The notes below the pieces were generated by a model. It did not search any database. It was not told the DNA's origin and was given only the letters and a program-made list of their open reading frames with translations. A stretch of DNA of 35,996 nt from Chitinophagaceae bacterium UBA4407 (lineage in GTDB: Bacteria > Bacteroidota > Bacteroidia > Chitinophagales > Chitinophagaceae), in assembly GCA_002390845.1 (NCBI GenBank), contig DGQT01000110.1, forward strand, positions 1-35,996. The letters are read 5' to 3'. Positions 7,996 through 16,062 of the stretch are shown here, piece by piece (the stretch's first letter is position 1; each line of letters starts with the position of its first letter). The position numbers and the translations under genes were made by a program.

Positions 7996-10131
7996 TTAAA
8001 CCAATTCTTCTTTAGCAACCTTGCTGTAATCTTCGGTAAGTTTTTTCTGAAGTTCGTAACTCACCGGAGCATATTCGTAATATTTGCTTTTAAACTTTGC
8101 CCTGCCTTGTGTTATAGATCTTAAAGATGAAGAATAGCCATCCATTTCTGCCAATGGAACTTTAGCAATGATCTTTTGAAAATGCCCTTCTGCATCTATG
8201 CCTTCAACAATGGCGCGGCGGCTTTGCAAATCGCCCATTACAGCGCCGGTAAGATCATCGGGACAAAGAACCTCTACCTGGTAAATAGGCTCAAGCAATT
8301 GTGGATCTGCATCTTGAAACGCCTGCCTGAAAGCCTGTAGCCCAGCTATCTTGAACGAAATATCATTACTGTCAACCGGGTGCATTTTTCCATCATAAAC
8401 ACATACGCGAACATCACGAACATAACTACCGGTTAGCGGACCGTTGTGCATTTTTTCCATTACACCTTTTAGAATGGAAGGCAGAAAACGAATATCAATT
8501 GCACCACCAACAATGCAGTTATAAAATACAAGATTACCACCCCAGTCAAGCGGGTAAGTATCGCGGCCACGCACATTTAACCCTGCTGGTTCAGGCATGC
8601 CTTCATGCCAGGGTTCTATGCGCATATACACTTCGCCAAACTGCCCTGCACCACCACTTTGCTTTTTATGCCGGTAACTGCTCTCAGCCATTTTGCGGAT
8701 CGTTTCGCGGTAAGGTATGCGCGGCTTTGTAAACTTAACTTCCAGCTTATGATTGTTCTCTATTTTCCATTTGGCAACCGCCAAATGCATATCGCCCTGG
8801 CAATGGATCAGTATTTGTTTTAGTTCGCTGGAAACTTCTACAAGAAGTGTAGGATCTTCTTCACGTAACTGGTGCAATGCAAGAGAAAGTTTCTCTTCTT
8901 CGCCTTTCTTAATGGTTTCAATAGCAACGGTCATATTACTTGCCGGAAACTCTATAGGGTTCAACTCGTAATTCTTTCCTTTTATATGCAGGGTATTGTT
9001 TACATGTGTATTCTTCAACTTTAATGTAGCGCCAATGTCACCGGCAACAAGTTCATTTACATTCATGCGCTTATTGCCTTCTACCATAAACAACTGGTTG
9101 ATCTTTTCGCTTACACCGGTTGTTTCATTTTCCAATTCCATTCCGCTTTTTACGGTGCCACTGTATACTTTAAAAAAGGAAAGATCACCAACATGCGGTT
9201 CGGTTACAGTTTTATAAACAAAGATGCATGCGGGCCCGTTTGCATCGCTGGTTAAAGTACTGCCACTCTTTGTTTTTTGAGGCGGCATTTCATTTGCGCT
9301 GGGGCAAACATTGTCTATAAAACCCATTAACCTTCCACTGCCCATATTACGCTCTGCAGATAAACAGAACAACGGAAAAAGTTCATGATTGATCATTGCT
9401 TTTTTCAGGCCTTCTTTCATTTCATCTTCATCCAGTTCGCCTTTGTCAAAATATTTTTCCATTAGTGTTTCATCGCTGCCGGCAATAGATTCTATCAGTT
9501 CTTTATGCAGTTCATCTGCCCTGGCTTTTTCATCATCGGGTATCGGTAATTTTTCAGGTTTGCCACCGGTATCTTTAAATTTATACATCGTCATACGCAG
9601 CACATCAATGATCTCATGAAAGCCTGCACCCTGCTGCTTCGGATATTGTACAACAAGCACTTTATTACCAAAATGCCCTTTTATTTCGTGCACCGTTTTA
9701 TCAAAATCAGCACGGTCATCATCAAGTTTGTTTACAGCGAATATCATCGGGGTTTTAAACTGCTCGGTATATTCCCAGAGAATATCTGTACCCACTTCCA
9801 CGCCCATTGCTGCATTCACCAGCATAACGCCGGTATCTGCTACACGCAGCGCTGATATTACTTCTCCCGTAAAGTCATCATAACCCGGCGTATCAAGAAT
9901 ATTAATCTTATAGCCGCGCCATTTTGTGTGCAGGAGCTTGCTAAAAATAGAATTACCACGTTCCTGTTCAAGTTCGTGGTAATCTCCAACTGTGTTTTTT
10001 TCTGCAATTGTTCCGCGGCGGGTAATCAGGCCTGCTTCATAAAGCATGCACTCCGCCAATGTTGTCTTACCAGAGCCGGCGTGGCCCAGTAAGACAATAC
10101 TTTTTACGTGTGAGGTATCAAATTCAGCCAT
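7996..10131 (-). CDS. Elongation factor G paralog (EF-G2-like translational GTPase)
   Basis: The protein has 711 residues, the full length of EF-G. The G domain has a P-loop GHAGSGKTTL (16-25), where housekeeping EF-G has AHIDAGKTT. Switch I reads EQERGNSI (55-62) instead of EQERGITI. The G3 motif is DTPGY (80-84), with Tyr84 in place of the catalytic His of DTPGH, and G4 is NKLD (134-137). Domain II (VYSGTVKSG), domain III (LREEDPTL), domain IV (SGGAGQFGEVYMRIEP) and domain V (DLQSRRAIVEGIDAEGHFQKI) are all present, so the translocase fold is complete. DTPGY is typical of EF-G2-type paralogs; a Bacteroides EF-G2 has been reported to support translocation without GTP hydrolysis. The gene stands alone. 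It is unlikely to be the only EF-G of the organism. Confidence 0.92.
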   Translation of the reverse strand: MAEFDTSHVKSIVLLGHAGSGKTTLAECMLYEAGLITRRGTIAEKNTVGDYHELEQERGNSIFSKLLHTKWRGYKINILDTPGYDDFTGEVISALRVADTGVMLVNAAMGVEVGTDILWEYTEQFKTPMIFAVNKLDDDRADFDKTVHEIKGHFGNKVLVVQYPKQQGAGFHEIIDVLRMTMYKFKDTGGKPEKLPIPDDEKARADELHKELIESIAGSDETLMEKYFDKGELDEDEMKEGLKKAMINHELFPLFCLSAERNMGSGRLMGFIDNVCPSANEMPPQKTKSGSTLTSDANGPACIFVYKTVTEPHVGDLSFFKVYSGTVKSGMELENETTGVSEKINQLFMVEGNKRMNVNELVAGDIGATLKLKNTHVNNTLHIKGKNYELNPIEFPASNMTVAIETIKKGEEEKLSLALHQLREEDPTLLVEVSSELKQILIHCQGDMHLAVAKWKIENNHKLEVKFTKPRIPYRETIRKMAESSYRHKKQSGGAGQFGEVYMRIEPWHEGMPEPAGLNVRGRDTYPLDWGGNLVFYNCIVGGAIDIRFLPSILKGVMEKMHNGPLTGSYVRDVRVCVYDGKMHPVDSNDISFKIAGLQAFRQAFQDADPQLLEPIYQVEVLCPDDLTGAVMGDLQSRRAIVEGIDAEGHFQKIIAKVPLAEMDGYSSSLRSITQGRAKFKSKYYEYAPVSYELQKKLTEDYSKVAKEELV

Positions 10132-10231
10132 GGCAAATAATTTTAGAGATGATTAAATATGCCACCGGAACCTTTATGATGAACCAACTCAAACATGCTG
10201 TATCAATGCTTATTTCAGTAACCTGAATTTA

Positions 10232-10300
10232 TGAACCAGGCATAGGCTTTTCATGGCAACCCAATTGCGTCGCACAGCGTATGCAGCATAACTGTGGGGA
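10232..10300 (+). repeat. Dispersed palindromic repeat, copy 4 (type A left arm)
   Basis: The end TGAACCAGGCAT, then TTTTCATGGCA, then core TTGCGTCGCACAG (10265-10277) match the left arm. The right arm is not visible. This is the only recognised element in the 405-base gap 10132-10536; nothing identifiable lies in 10301-10536. Confidence 0.6.
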
Positions 10301-10536
10301 TCAGAAAATATCTGTATATAAATATCAGTTTCGGTAAGATTTCCCTTTTCCTGGAAACAGTAAGCATAAATACCGGCAAACAATTCCACGCTTTATATCA
10401 ATGCACGTTCGTTATAAATTACTTATTTGGCCAATACACTTTTATAACTATCATATTCCGATGGGAGAGACGAATAACAATTAAGTGAGTGCCGAAGCAC
10501 ACATTAATATCACAATAATTACTTTGGATTAAACTG

Positions 10537-10917
10537 TTATCTCAAACTGTTTACAAAATCCTTAAAATCATTACACAGGTCACTGAGTGTCTGATCAAGT
10601 GACTGGTAATCATCATAAAGATTTTCATGATCTGTAAAAGTATCTTCCGTAACCATCCCACCTGTAGAAGCTACTTCGATACTTATTTTTTTATCATGTG
10701 CTTTTACCGCCTGTTTAAGATCGTGGATGTTGATGAGCTGAATGTGAAGTTGGTTTTGGTAATGCTCAAGGTCGGTAAGTTGTTCTTTAGAGAGCGATTT
10801 GCCAGCTACATGCTGCAACTGGATCCTGAGTTGATTAAACTCTTCGCGGCGGGAATGCAAATGCTCTCTCCATTCATTGCATTCCTTTGTAAGTTGTGAG
10901 ATGTCTGTCTGAACCAT
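10537..10917 (-). CDS. Small predicted coiled-coil protein of unknown function
   Basis: The protein has 126 residues with no signal peptide or membrane segment. It is rich in charged and glutamine residues. Two long helical stretches are evident: about residues 5-75 (ISQLTKECNEWREHLHSRRE and onwards) and 100-125 (LYDDYQSLDQTLSDLCNDF). They are separated by a glycine-containing turn (ASTGGMVTEDTF). I do not recognise a family. The start is preceded by an A/T-rich leader without Shine-Dalgarno, as in neighbouring genes. It appears monocistronic. The coding call rests on the uninterrupted frame and the plausible protein-like composition. Confidence 0.7.
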   Translation of the reverse strand: MVQTDISQLTKECNEWREHLHSRREEFNQLRIQLQHVAGKSLSKEQLTDLEHYQNQLHIQLINIHDLKQAVKAHDKKISIEVASTGGMVTEDTFTDHENLYDDYQSLDQTLSDLCNDFKDFVNSLR

Positions 10918-11314
10918 AGAATTAAATTTTTAAAATTGTGAAGGAATTCCGGCGGTTCGTCGGCGTTATTATGTTTTCTAAAAGTAGGATTCTTTTTTAT
11001 AAAAAAATAAAAATTTATTTGCTGTAAATACCTTAAAAAAATAGAAGGATTCGGTAAATTGTAAGTGCTGTTTTAGGCATGTACGCTGCTCTTTTCTAAA
11101 AAGTATTTATCTTATTTAAGACAGTATAAACAGACTTTTTTAGAAGCATGTTTTAATTGGGTATTTCCCGTTGTATTTTATCTGCCTCATCTTCGCAAGC
11201 ACCGTGAACATATAATTGCGAATAAAAAAATTGACAGCTTTTTATTTGTATTTCACAAAATGAATTTATATTGGTTTGAGTTTCTCTATTCATCATTCAT
11301 CTCAAAATCTGTTT
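10918..11314. other. 397-base divergent intergenic region
   Basis: This region separates the divergent starts of the coiled-coil gene and the aquaporin gene, so it should hold promoters for both. It is very A/T-rich. A TTGACA at 11231-11236, with TATTTCAC 18-19 bases further on, is a weak candidate promoter for the aquaporin gene. It is not the usual Bacteroidota TTTG / TAnnTTTG pair. No repeat arm or hairpin was found. Confidence 0.4.
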
Positions 11315-11944
11315 ATGAAAAAATTAATCACAGAATTTATTGGTACTTTTTTTCTTGTATTAACAATCGGCATGGTTGTAATCGGAGGCAAGGGAGATTT
11401 TGCCCCCATAGCAATTGGTTCCGTTTTAATGGTAATGATCTTTGCAGGCGGGCATATTTCCGGTGCGCACTACAACCCGGCCGTTACGCTTGCAGTTTTA
11501 GTGCGTGGAAAAATTAGCATTGGTGAAGCTATTCCGTACATGATTGTTCAGATAATCGGGGGTATTGCTGCATCATTCGTAGTAATGTTTTTGATGGGTG
11601 ATAAAATGCCTGCAGAAGCGAGCGCCATGGCCAATAGCACCAATGCTTTGGTTGCAGAATTGGTTGGCACATTTGCACTTGCTTATGTGGTATTAAATGT
11701 GGCAACAGCAAAAGGTACCAGCGGAAACAGTTTTTATGGTTTGGCAATTGGCTTTACCGTTCTTTCAATGGCTTATGCCCTTGGACCCATATCGGGAGGG
11801 GCTTTCAATCCGGCAGTGGCAGTAGGCATTAGCCTCATGCATCTTGCTTCGTGGGGCGATATTTGGGTTTACGCCGTTGGTTGTTTTGGCGGCGGTGCAC
11901 TGGCTGCAATCATTTTTAAAATAAACAATCCTGACGATAAATAG
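11315..11944 (+). CDS. Aquaporin / MIP-family channel lacking the selectivity-filter arginine
   Basis: The protein has 209 residues and six hydrophobic segments. The two half-helix signatures are SGAHYNPAVTLA (NPA at 54-56) and SGGAFNPAVAVG (NPA at 165-167), typical of the MIP family. In water-selective aquaporins and GlpF the second NPA is followed by Arg, part of the aromatic/arginine filter; here it is Val168. The pore may therefore pass something other than, or in addition to, water. ATG at 11315 is chosen because translation then begins with MKKLITEFIGTFFLV, the usual MIP N-terminus. An upstream TTG at 11276 would add 13 residues with no membrane character. A strong terminator follows, so the gene is probably monocistronic. 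Confidence 0.93.
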   Translation: MKKLITEFIGTFFLVLTIGMVVIGGKGDFAPIAIGSVLMVMIFAGGHISGAHYNPAVTLAVLVRGKISIGEAIPYMIVQIIGGIAASFVVMFLMGDKMPAEASAMANSTNALVAELVGTFALAYVVLNVATAKGTSGNSFYGLAIGFTVLSMAYALGPISGGAFNPAVAVGISLMHLASWGDIWVYAVGCFGGGALAAIIFKINNPDDK

Positions 11945-11961
11945 ATTTTTAATCCTGCAGC

Positions 11962-11998
11962 AAAAAGCCCTGTAGCAAATTTCGTTACAGGGCTTTTT
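11962..11998 (+). terminator. Rho-independent terminator after the aquaporin gene
   Basis: The 13-bp perfect arms AAAAAGCCCTGTA and TACAGGGCTTTTT enclose an 11-base loop, 17 bases after the stop codon. They end in a T-run. The A-run on the other side could also serve the minus strand. Confidence 0.9.
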
Positions 11999-12017
11999 AT
12001 TGTGAACCTGTGGCTGT

Positions 12018-12096
12018 TTAAAGTTCAATAAGGTACTGAACGTACAAGTGTGCGACGCAACAAAAGCTTAATTAATATTCTTCAGCCGGGCTCAAA
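12018..12096 (-). repeat. Dispersed palindromic repeat, copy 5 (type A right arm)
   Basis: AAGTTCAATA is followed by core GAACGTACAAGTGTGCGACG (12038-12057), then CAACAAAAGCTTAAT and the terminal AGCCGGGCTCAAAA. This is a clean right half without a left half. It lies between the aquaporin terminator and the next gene. Confidence 0.85.
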
Positions 12097-12137
12097 ATAA
12101 AAATGAATTACAGTTAAAAGTTGGATATTCGAACTGA

Positions 12138-13787
12138 ATGAAACAGATCAAAACATTTGGTAAATTTTGTGCTGAAGCCTTGTGCTTTGCATTTCTTTTT
12201 TTTAGCGGTTGTAGTAGGGAAGAAACATCGGGAAAAAAGGTTTTTTACTATAACGAAACAACAGGCGTTGCAACCCTTGATCCTGCTTTTGCAAAGAACC
12301 AGTCTGTTATGTGGGTAGATCATCAACTCTATAATACATTGGTAGAAACAGACAGTAATTTAAACATTGTGCCCTCACTTGCAAAAAGCTGGAACATAAG
12401 CCCGGATAGGATTGTATACACTTTTCATTTACGTACTGATGTGTATTTTCAGAACAATGAGGCATTCCCAAACAATACAGGAAGAAAACTTACAGCCAAT
12501 GATGTGGTGTATAGTTTACAGCGCATTATGGATAAAAATATTGCCAGCAGCGGTGCCTGGATCTTCAATAACCGCATTGATAGTGTGAATGGGTTTACTG
12601 CATTGGATGATTCTACTTTTCAGTTAAAATTGTTGCGCCCTTTTCAACCGGTGCTGGGTATTTTAAGTATGCAATACTGCAGCATTCTTGCGCATGAGGC
12701 TGTTGAAAAATACGGTAAAGATTACAGAAGCCACCCCTGTGGTACCGGCCCCTTTCAATTAAAATACTGGGACGAGGGCCAGGCGCTTGTGCTTGAAAAA
12801 AATACTCATTACTGGGAGCATGATGAACATGGAAAATCACTGCCTTATCTTGATGCGGTAAAGATCAGTTTTTATAACAATAAGGCAACTGAGTTTTTGG
12901 AATTCCGCCAGGGCAGGCTGAGTTTTTTAAATGATATTGATCCTTCTTTTAAAGATGAAATTCTTACCAAAAAAGGCGACCTGCGTAGTGAGTGGCAAGG
13001 CAAAATAATTTTACAAAAACATCCTTACCTGAACACAGAATATTTCGGGATAATGGTTGATGAAAATAACCCGCTGGTAAAAGAATCGCCACTCAAAATA
13101 AAAGCCGTTCGCCAGGCTATAAATTATGCCATTAACCGCAGGCAACTGATGATGTATATGCGCAGCTCAATCGGCACACCCGCAGAGGCAGGCATGGTTC
13201 CTTTTGGCTTACCATCGAAGAATGCTGAAACGGTTAAAGGATACACCTACAACCCAGATACTGCAAGGCTTTTACTTAAACAGGCTGGTATAACGGATGC
13301 CAGTAATTTACCGCCGGTAAAGTTACTCACCATTCCCATTTACGCAGACATTGCCAGCTTTGCTGCGAAGCAAATTGAGGACATTGGTTTAAAGGTTCAG
13401 GTAGAAGTTGTGCAAAAGAGTTTATTGCTTCAGCAAACGGCAAAACAGGAAGCGCTTTTCTTTCGCGGAAGCTGGATTGCGGATTACCCCGAAGCCGAAA
13501 ATTTTATGGCTATGTTTTACAGCAAAAATCCATCGCCGCCCAATTATACACGTTACAACAATCCTGCCTTTGATGCTTTGTACAACAAGGCCCTTGAAGA
13601 AACAAATGATTCGCTGCGTTATGCGTTATACAGGCAAATGGATCAGATGGTAATTAACGATGCGCCGGTCGTTCCCATTTGGTACGATGAAGTGATCCAT
13701 CTTATCAATAATAACATAACCGGTCTCGAAGCAAATGCGTTGAATTTATTAGAGTTAAGAAGGGTTGATGTAAAGGCGGGTTTGTAG
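12138..13787 (+). CDS. Substrate-binding lipoprotein of an ABC transporter, family 5 (oligopeptide/dipeptide type)
   Basis: The protein has 549 residues. Its signal sequence ends in a lipobox (LFFSGC, Cys25), so it should be anchored by lipid. The mature part follows the SBP_bac_5 (OppA/DppA/NikA) layout: an opening TLDPAFAKNQSVMWVDHQLYN, the segment LTANDVVYSLQRIMD, the GTGPFQLKYW motif, RQAINYAINRRQLM and a C-terminal YRQMDQMVINDAPVVPIWY. Such proteins bind short peptides or similar ligands and deliver them to a permease pair. No permease or ATPase gene lies in this window, so it is either an orphan or works with a transporter elsewhere. Substrate cannot be told from sequence. Confidence 0.92.
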   Translation: MKQIKTFGKFCAEALCFAFLFFSGCSREETSGKKVFYYNETTGVATLDPAFAKNQSVMWVDHQLYNTLVETDSNLNIVPSLAKSWNISPDRIVYTFHLRTDVYFQNNEAFPNNTGRKLTANDVVYSLQRIMDKNIASSGAWIFNNRIDSVNGFTALDDSTFQLKLLRPFQPVLGILSMQYCSILAHEAVEKYGKDYRSHPCGTGPFQLKYWDEGQALVLEKNTHYWEHDEHGKSLPYLDAVKISFYNNKATEFLEFRQGRLSFLNDIDPSFKDEILTKKGDLRSEWQGKIILQKHPYLNTEYFGIMVDENNPLVKESPLKIKAVRQAINYAINRRQLMMYMRSSIGTPAEAGMVPFGLPSKNAETVKGYTYNPDTARLLLKQAGITDASNLPPVKLLTIPIYADIASFAAKQIEDIGLKVQVEVVQKSLLLQQTAKQEALFFRGSWIADYPEAENFMAMFYSKNPSPPNYTRYNNPAFDALYNKALEETNDSLRYALYRQMDQMVINDAPVVPIWYDEVIHLINNNITGLEANALNLLELRRVDVKAGL

Positions 13788-13809
13788 TTAAAAGAAATTT
13801 TCATTGACC

Positions 13810-13890
13810 AAACTGAAGAATATTTATGAGGCTTTACTTGCGTCGCACACTTGTACGGTTGGATCGTGTTTCAACTTTTATCTCAGCGAA
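13810..13890 (+). repeat. Dispersed palindromic repeat, copy 6 (type A left arm)
   Basis: TTTATGAGGC leads to core TTGCGTCGCACACTTGTACG (13839-13858), then GTTGGAT and CAACTTTTAT with inner CAGCGAAGATTGAAG. That inner piece is the reverse complement of the CTTCAATCTGCGCTTCGG in copy 7. No right arm. The 368-base gap 13788-14155 also holds a short GC-rich hairpin near 13979-14002 and the cassette end at 14137-14146. Confidence 0.8.
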
Positions 13891-14136
13891 GATTGAAGCA
13901 GTAAAAAGGATATCATAGAATGGATGGATATAAAATAAGCAACCCATTTACAAATGATGGTTCTGCTTATGCTATACTTTGCGGCAAGCTTCCTAAAGCC
14001 GCCGCCTTGCGTTAGATACTCCCAGATGATCTGTTTTTTTAAGTTCATCCAATAGTTGATTTTTACTCAACCTATTTCAGGACGAGACACTGCTGCTGAA
14101 AACCTGCGTCCCCTCCCACTTAACGCCAATGCTGAT

Positions 14137-14796
14137 GTTAGCTGCAGACCATGAATTACCAAAACTTCCACCATGGTTTTGTCTTTTTATATGAAGCCGC
14201 ATATTCGTTTATTGTCTTGCCTAATTTTTGATTTTTCAAAATGTAATAATAGTCTGGAGGTTCATCGTAAAAAAGGTCGAAGCCAAATTCTTTGCAATAT
14301 TGCTCAAGCGTGTCTCTGTCGAAAAGGTTCTCATAATCCTCGTCACTAGCAGGAATAAGTGAAGGTTTTTCGAATGAAAATTTTTCTCCTTTGTCAATTA
14401 TGTTATCAAAGTCGCCATGATAAATTTCAATTTCACGACGCATATTGCCCTTGTCGCACATTAGAAAATAGTAAACATCTGATGCTGTCTGTCCCATGAT
14501 TTGGATAACAGTTGTGTCAAGTTCTTTAGAAATTTTCTCTGTCCAGTTATGGAGTTTTTGAAAACTGTTTACTTGAACCGTTGTCCAACCATTTTGAATA
14601 TTGCCAATTGCTATATATGTCGGGTTCGCTTTGTCGTCGAGTAAAATATTTTCGTCAAGTTCTTTTGGATACGAGCCATGAGTCATTTGATTAACACCCG
14701 AAAGTTCTTGAAGAAGTTTTGCAATGTGAATTCGATTGTCAGACTTGATATGTAAGCTAATGAATGTAGCCATTAAGGTTTTGGTTTGCAGCTAAC
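14137..14796 (-). mobile_element. Putative integron-like gene cassette 2
   Basis: The single ORF (14156-14773) is framed by an exact inverted 10-mer: GTTAGCTGCA at 14137-14146 and TGCAGCTAAC at 14787-14796. Extended to 13 bases it matches at 12 positions. On the coding strand the sequence opens with GTTAGCTGCA only 13 bases before the start codon and closes with TGCAGCTAAC 9 bases after the stop. In integrons the 5' bases of a cassette (TTRRRY) are complementary to the R'' box of that cassette's own attC, which is exactly this arrangement. The stem arms of the downstream attC are not recognisable, so that site may be degenerate. Confidence 0.5.
14156..14773 (-). CDS. Hypothetical cytoplasmic protein, cassette-borne
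   Basis: The protein has 205 residues with no signal peptide or membrane segment. Its composition is acidic with many aromatic residues, especially at the C-terminus (YYYILKNQ and KKTKPWWKFW). The middle (GWTTVQVNSFQKLHNWTEKI, then QTASDVYYFLMCDKGNMRRE) looks like a compact alpha/beta domain. I do not recognise the family. Small acidic proteins of this look include toxin-immunity proteins, but nothing here proves that. Its close framing by cassette-like boundaries suggests arrival by recombination. It follows the lipoprotein gene on the same strand across a 225-base folded spacer. Confidence 0.75.
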   Translation of the reverse strand: MATFISLHIKSDNRIHIAKLLQELSGVNQMTHGSYPKELDENILLDDKANPTYIAIGNIQNGWTTVQVNSFQKLHNWTEKISKELDTTVIQIMGQTASDVYYFLMCDKGNMRREIEIYHGDFDNIIDKGEKFSFEKPSLIPASDEDYENLFDRDTLEQYCKEFGFDLFYDEPPDYYYILKNQKLGKTINEYAASYKKTKPWWKFW

Positions 14797-14988
14797 GTTA
14801 AAGTATTTGCGATGGCAGTGCTTCAGCGTTCCGTCTGCCGGTACCGAAGTTGATTTGTTATTTATTGTTGAAGATACATTTTGTTGTCGAGAGCGTCGCG
14901 TCGCCATGACGACTAAAGGTGACTTGTGATTTGCTGCTGATTGCTCTTCCGTCCAGCCCTGCTGTTGCAAATACCGTTGTTGTAGGCA
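14787..14988 (-). repeat. attC-like folded site between two cassette-like genes
   Basis: On the minus strand it opens with TGCCTACAAC (14988-14979) and closes with GTTAGCTGCA (14796-14787). Inside, imperfect inverted arms stand next to the boxes: GTATTTGC plus the related CAGCAGGGCT near 14955-14974, and GCAAATAC plus AGCACTGCC near 14803-14822. The loop is about 130 bases. Box, spacer, arm, loop, arm, spacer, box is the attC layout. At about 200 bases it is longer than most known attC sites, and the boxes fit RYYYAAC / GTTRRRY only partly. Confidence 0.5.
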
Positions 14989-15733
14989 GCCTTGTTTTTC
15001 AAAATTGGCGTTCGTTTTTATTAAGTAAACCTTGATAAAGGAAATAAAACGCATTTGTCAAGTTTGTATTTGCCCATCTATGGACATAATTACTTCTTTT
15101 GAAGTCACCTGACTTATAGTATCCGATAACGGTTAAATCACTACCATCCCAGCCCCGATACCCGTTATCATTTTTAAGGTTCCAAAAATCAGCTTCATGA
15201 ATTTTATTGCTTAAAGTTTCCCATTGTTCTTTAGAGATATTCTTCTCAAATTCTCTAACTCTATCGAAAGTCGGACTACCGGGTTGGTGTCGATAAGTTA
15301 AATAATGAAGCTTGAAAGCACTGTCCCTTTTAGAAATAGTTATTGCTTCATAAGCAGGCGCACCTTGAAGCGAAAAAATAAATCTGTAGGCCTCCTCAGC
15401 ATTAAGGCTGTCAAGTTGTGGTAGTGGTATATCATCCTTCCATAACTCCCAATTTTGTCTGTTATGCTTTTCCCTTATAAAACTGTCGGTCTTTCGCAAC
15501 AATGTTGTGTCATTTTGCACATAAGCCTTCAAGGTCTTATAACTTATATCTGATGTGTCGTACATTCCAGAACTATCAATCAATGCAAAATACCTTTCGA
15601 CAACAGTGTCACGGAAACCTTGTTTTGTACTACTACTTTGTCCACACCCAAGAATGAAAACTGCTAAAGAAAATAAACGAATTTTTCTCATGGCCTGAGA
15701 TGAAATGTGTTGTCTAAAAAGGTTGCCTACAAC
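14979..15733 (-). mobile_element. Putative integron-like gene cassette 1
   Basis: The single ORF (14999-15691) is framed by an exact inverted 10-mer that differs from that of cassette 2: GTTGTAGGCA at 14979-14988 and TGCCTACAAC at 15724-15733. The match extends to 14 of 15 bases. The right-hand box lies 32 bases before the start codon and the other 10 bases after the stop. Each of two adjacent genes thus has its own private matching pair. An integron model predicts that; one shared transposon terminus does not. No attI or integrase gene was found beyond 15733. Confidence 0.5.
14999..15691 (-). CDS. Hypothetical lipoprotein, cassette-borne
   Basis: The protein has 230 residues when started at 15691. 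This Met is preferred over the longer frame from 15805 because it begins a standard lipoprotein signal (MRKIRLFSLAVFILGCGQSS, lipobox ILGC, Cys16), whereas the upstream codons have no signal character and cross the cassette boundary at 15724-15733. The mature part is mixed alpha/beta with a recognisable C-terminal stretch (DFWNLKNDNGYRGWDGSDLT, then WANTNLTNAFYFLYQGLL). I do not recognise the family. It should be lipid-anchored in the envelope. Neighbours give no functional clue, as expected for a cassette gene. Confidence 0.75.
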   Translation of the reverse strand: MRKIRLFSLAVFILGCGQSSSTKQGFRDTVVERYFALIDSSGMYDTSDISYKTLKAYVQNDTTLLRKTDSFIREKHNRQNWELWKDDIPLPQLDSLNAEEAYRFIFSLQGAPAYEAITISKRDSAFKLHYLTYRHQPGSPTFDRVREFEKNISKEQWETLSNKIHEADFWNLKNDNGYRGWDGSDLTVIGYYKSGDFKRSNYVHRWANTNLTNAFYFLYQGLLNKNERQF

Positions 15734-15939
15734 ACGTAAATTGGTGCTATTATATGATATTTCCAAAAAAAAACCATTGATTTTCAAGTAACTAGTGTTA
15801 TACATTTTTAGATTGTCGTAGCGTCAATACAACATTACCATTCTATGTTTTCATTTTAATCAGATCGTCTAATGACTTATTATATTAACGAGCTTTTTGT
15901 TTACTCCGTCGCCGTATTTCGTGGCCTCACGAAACACTT

Positions 15940-16037
15940 TCGCTTCAATCTGCGCTTCGGTAAAAGCCCATTTATAATCCGAACGTACAAGTGTGCGACG
16001 CAAGGGGTGAAGCTATGAAATACCTTAGCCTGGCTCA
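15940..16037 (-). repeat. Dispersed palindromic repeat, copy 7 (type A right arm)
   Basis: Inner CTTCAATCTGCGCTTCGG and TAAAAGCCCA are followed by TCCGAACGTACAAGTGTGCG (core 15981-16003), then GAAGCTATGAAATACC and the end AGCCTGGCTCA. It fills the region just past the RlmI-like gene's stop. The rest of the gap (15734-15939) has only A/T-rich sequence and an unexplained GTTGTATTGACGCTACGAC-like segment near 15812-15832. Confidence 0.85.
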
Positions 16038-16062
16038 TAAAAATTATACATTGCAAACTATA

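Noticed and set aside
8499..9855. Several plus-strand ORFs of 70-80 codons opposite the EF-G paralog
   Set aside because: They are shadows of a long conserved coding gene on the other strand; none shows a domain.
13979..14030. A GC-rich hairpin and GTTAGAT at 14011-14017 as the attC of cassette 2 or a third cassette
   Set aside because: GTTAGAT fits the box consensus, but no matching 5' box or stem arms were found in the right places. A single 7-mer is weak evidence.
14773..15054. A 93-codon minus-strand ORF between the two cassette genes
   Set aside because: It overlaps the lipoprotein gene's end and the folded attC-like spacer. Its product is low-complexity and unlike any protein, with inverted-repeat arms dictating its codons.
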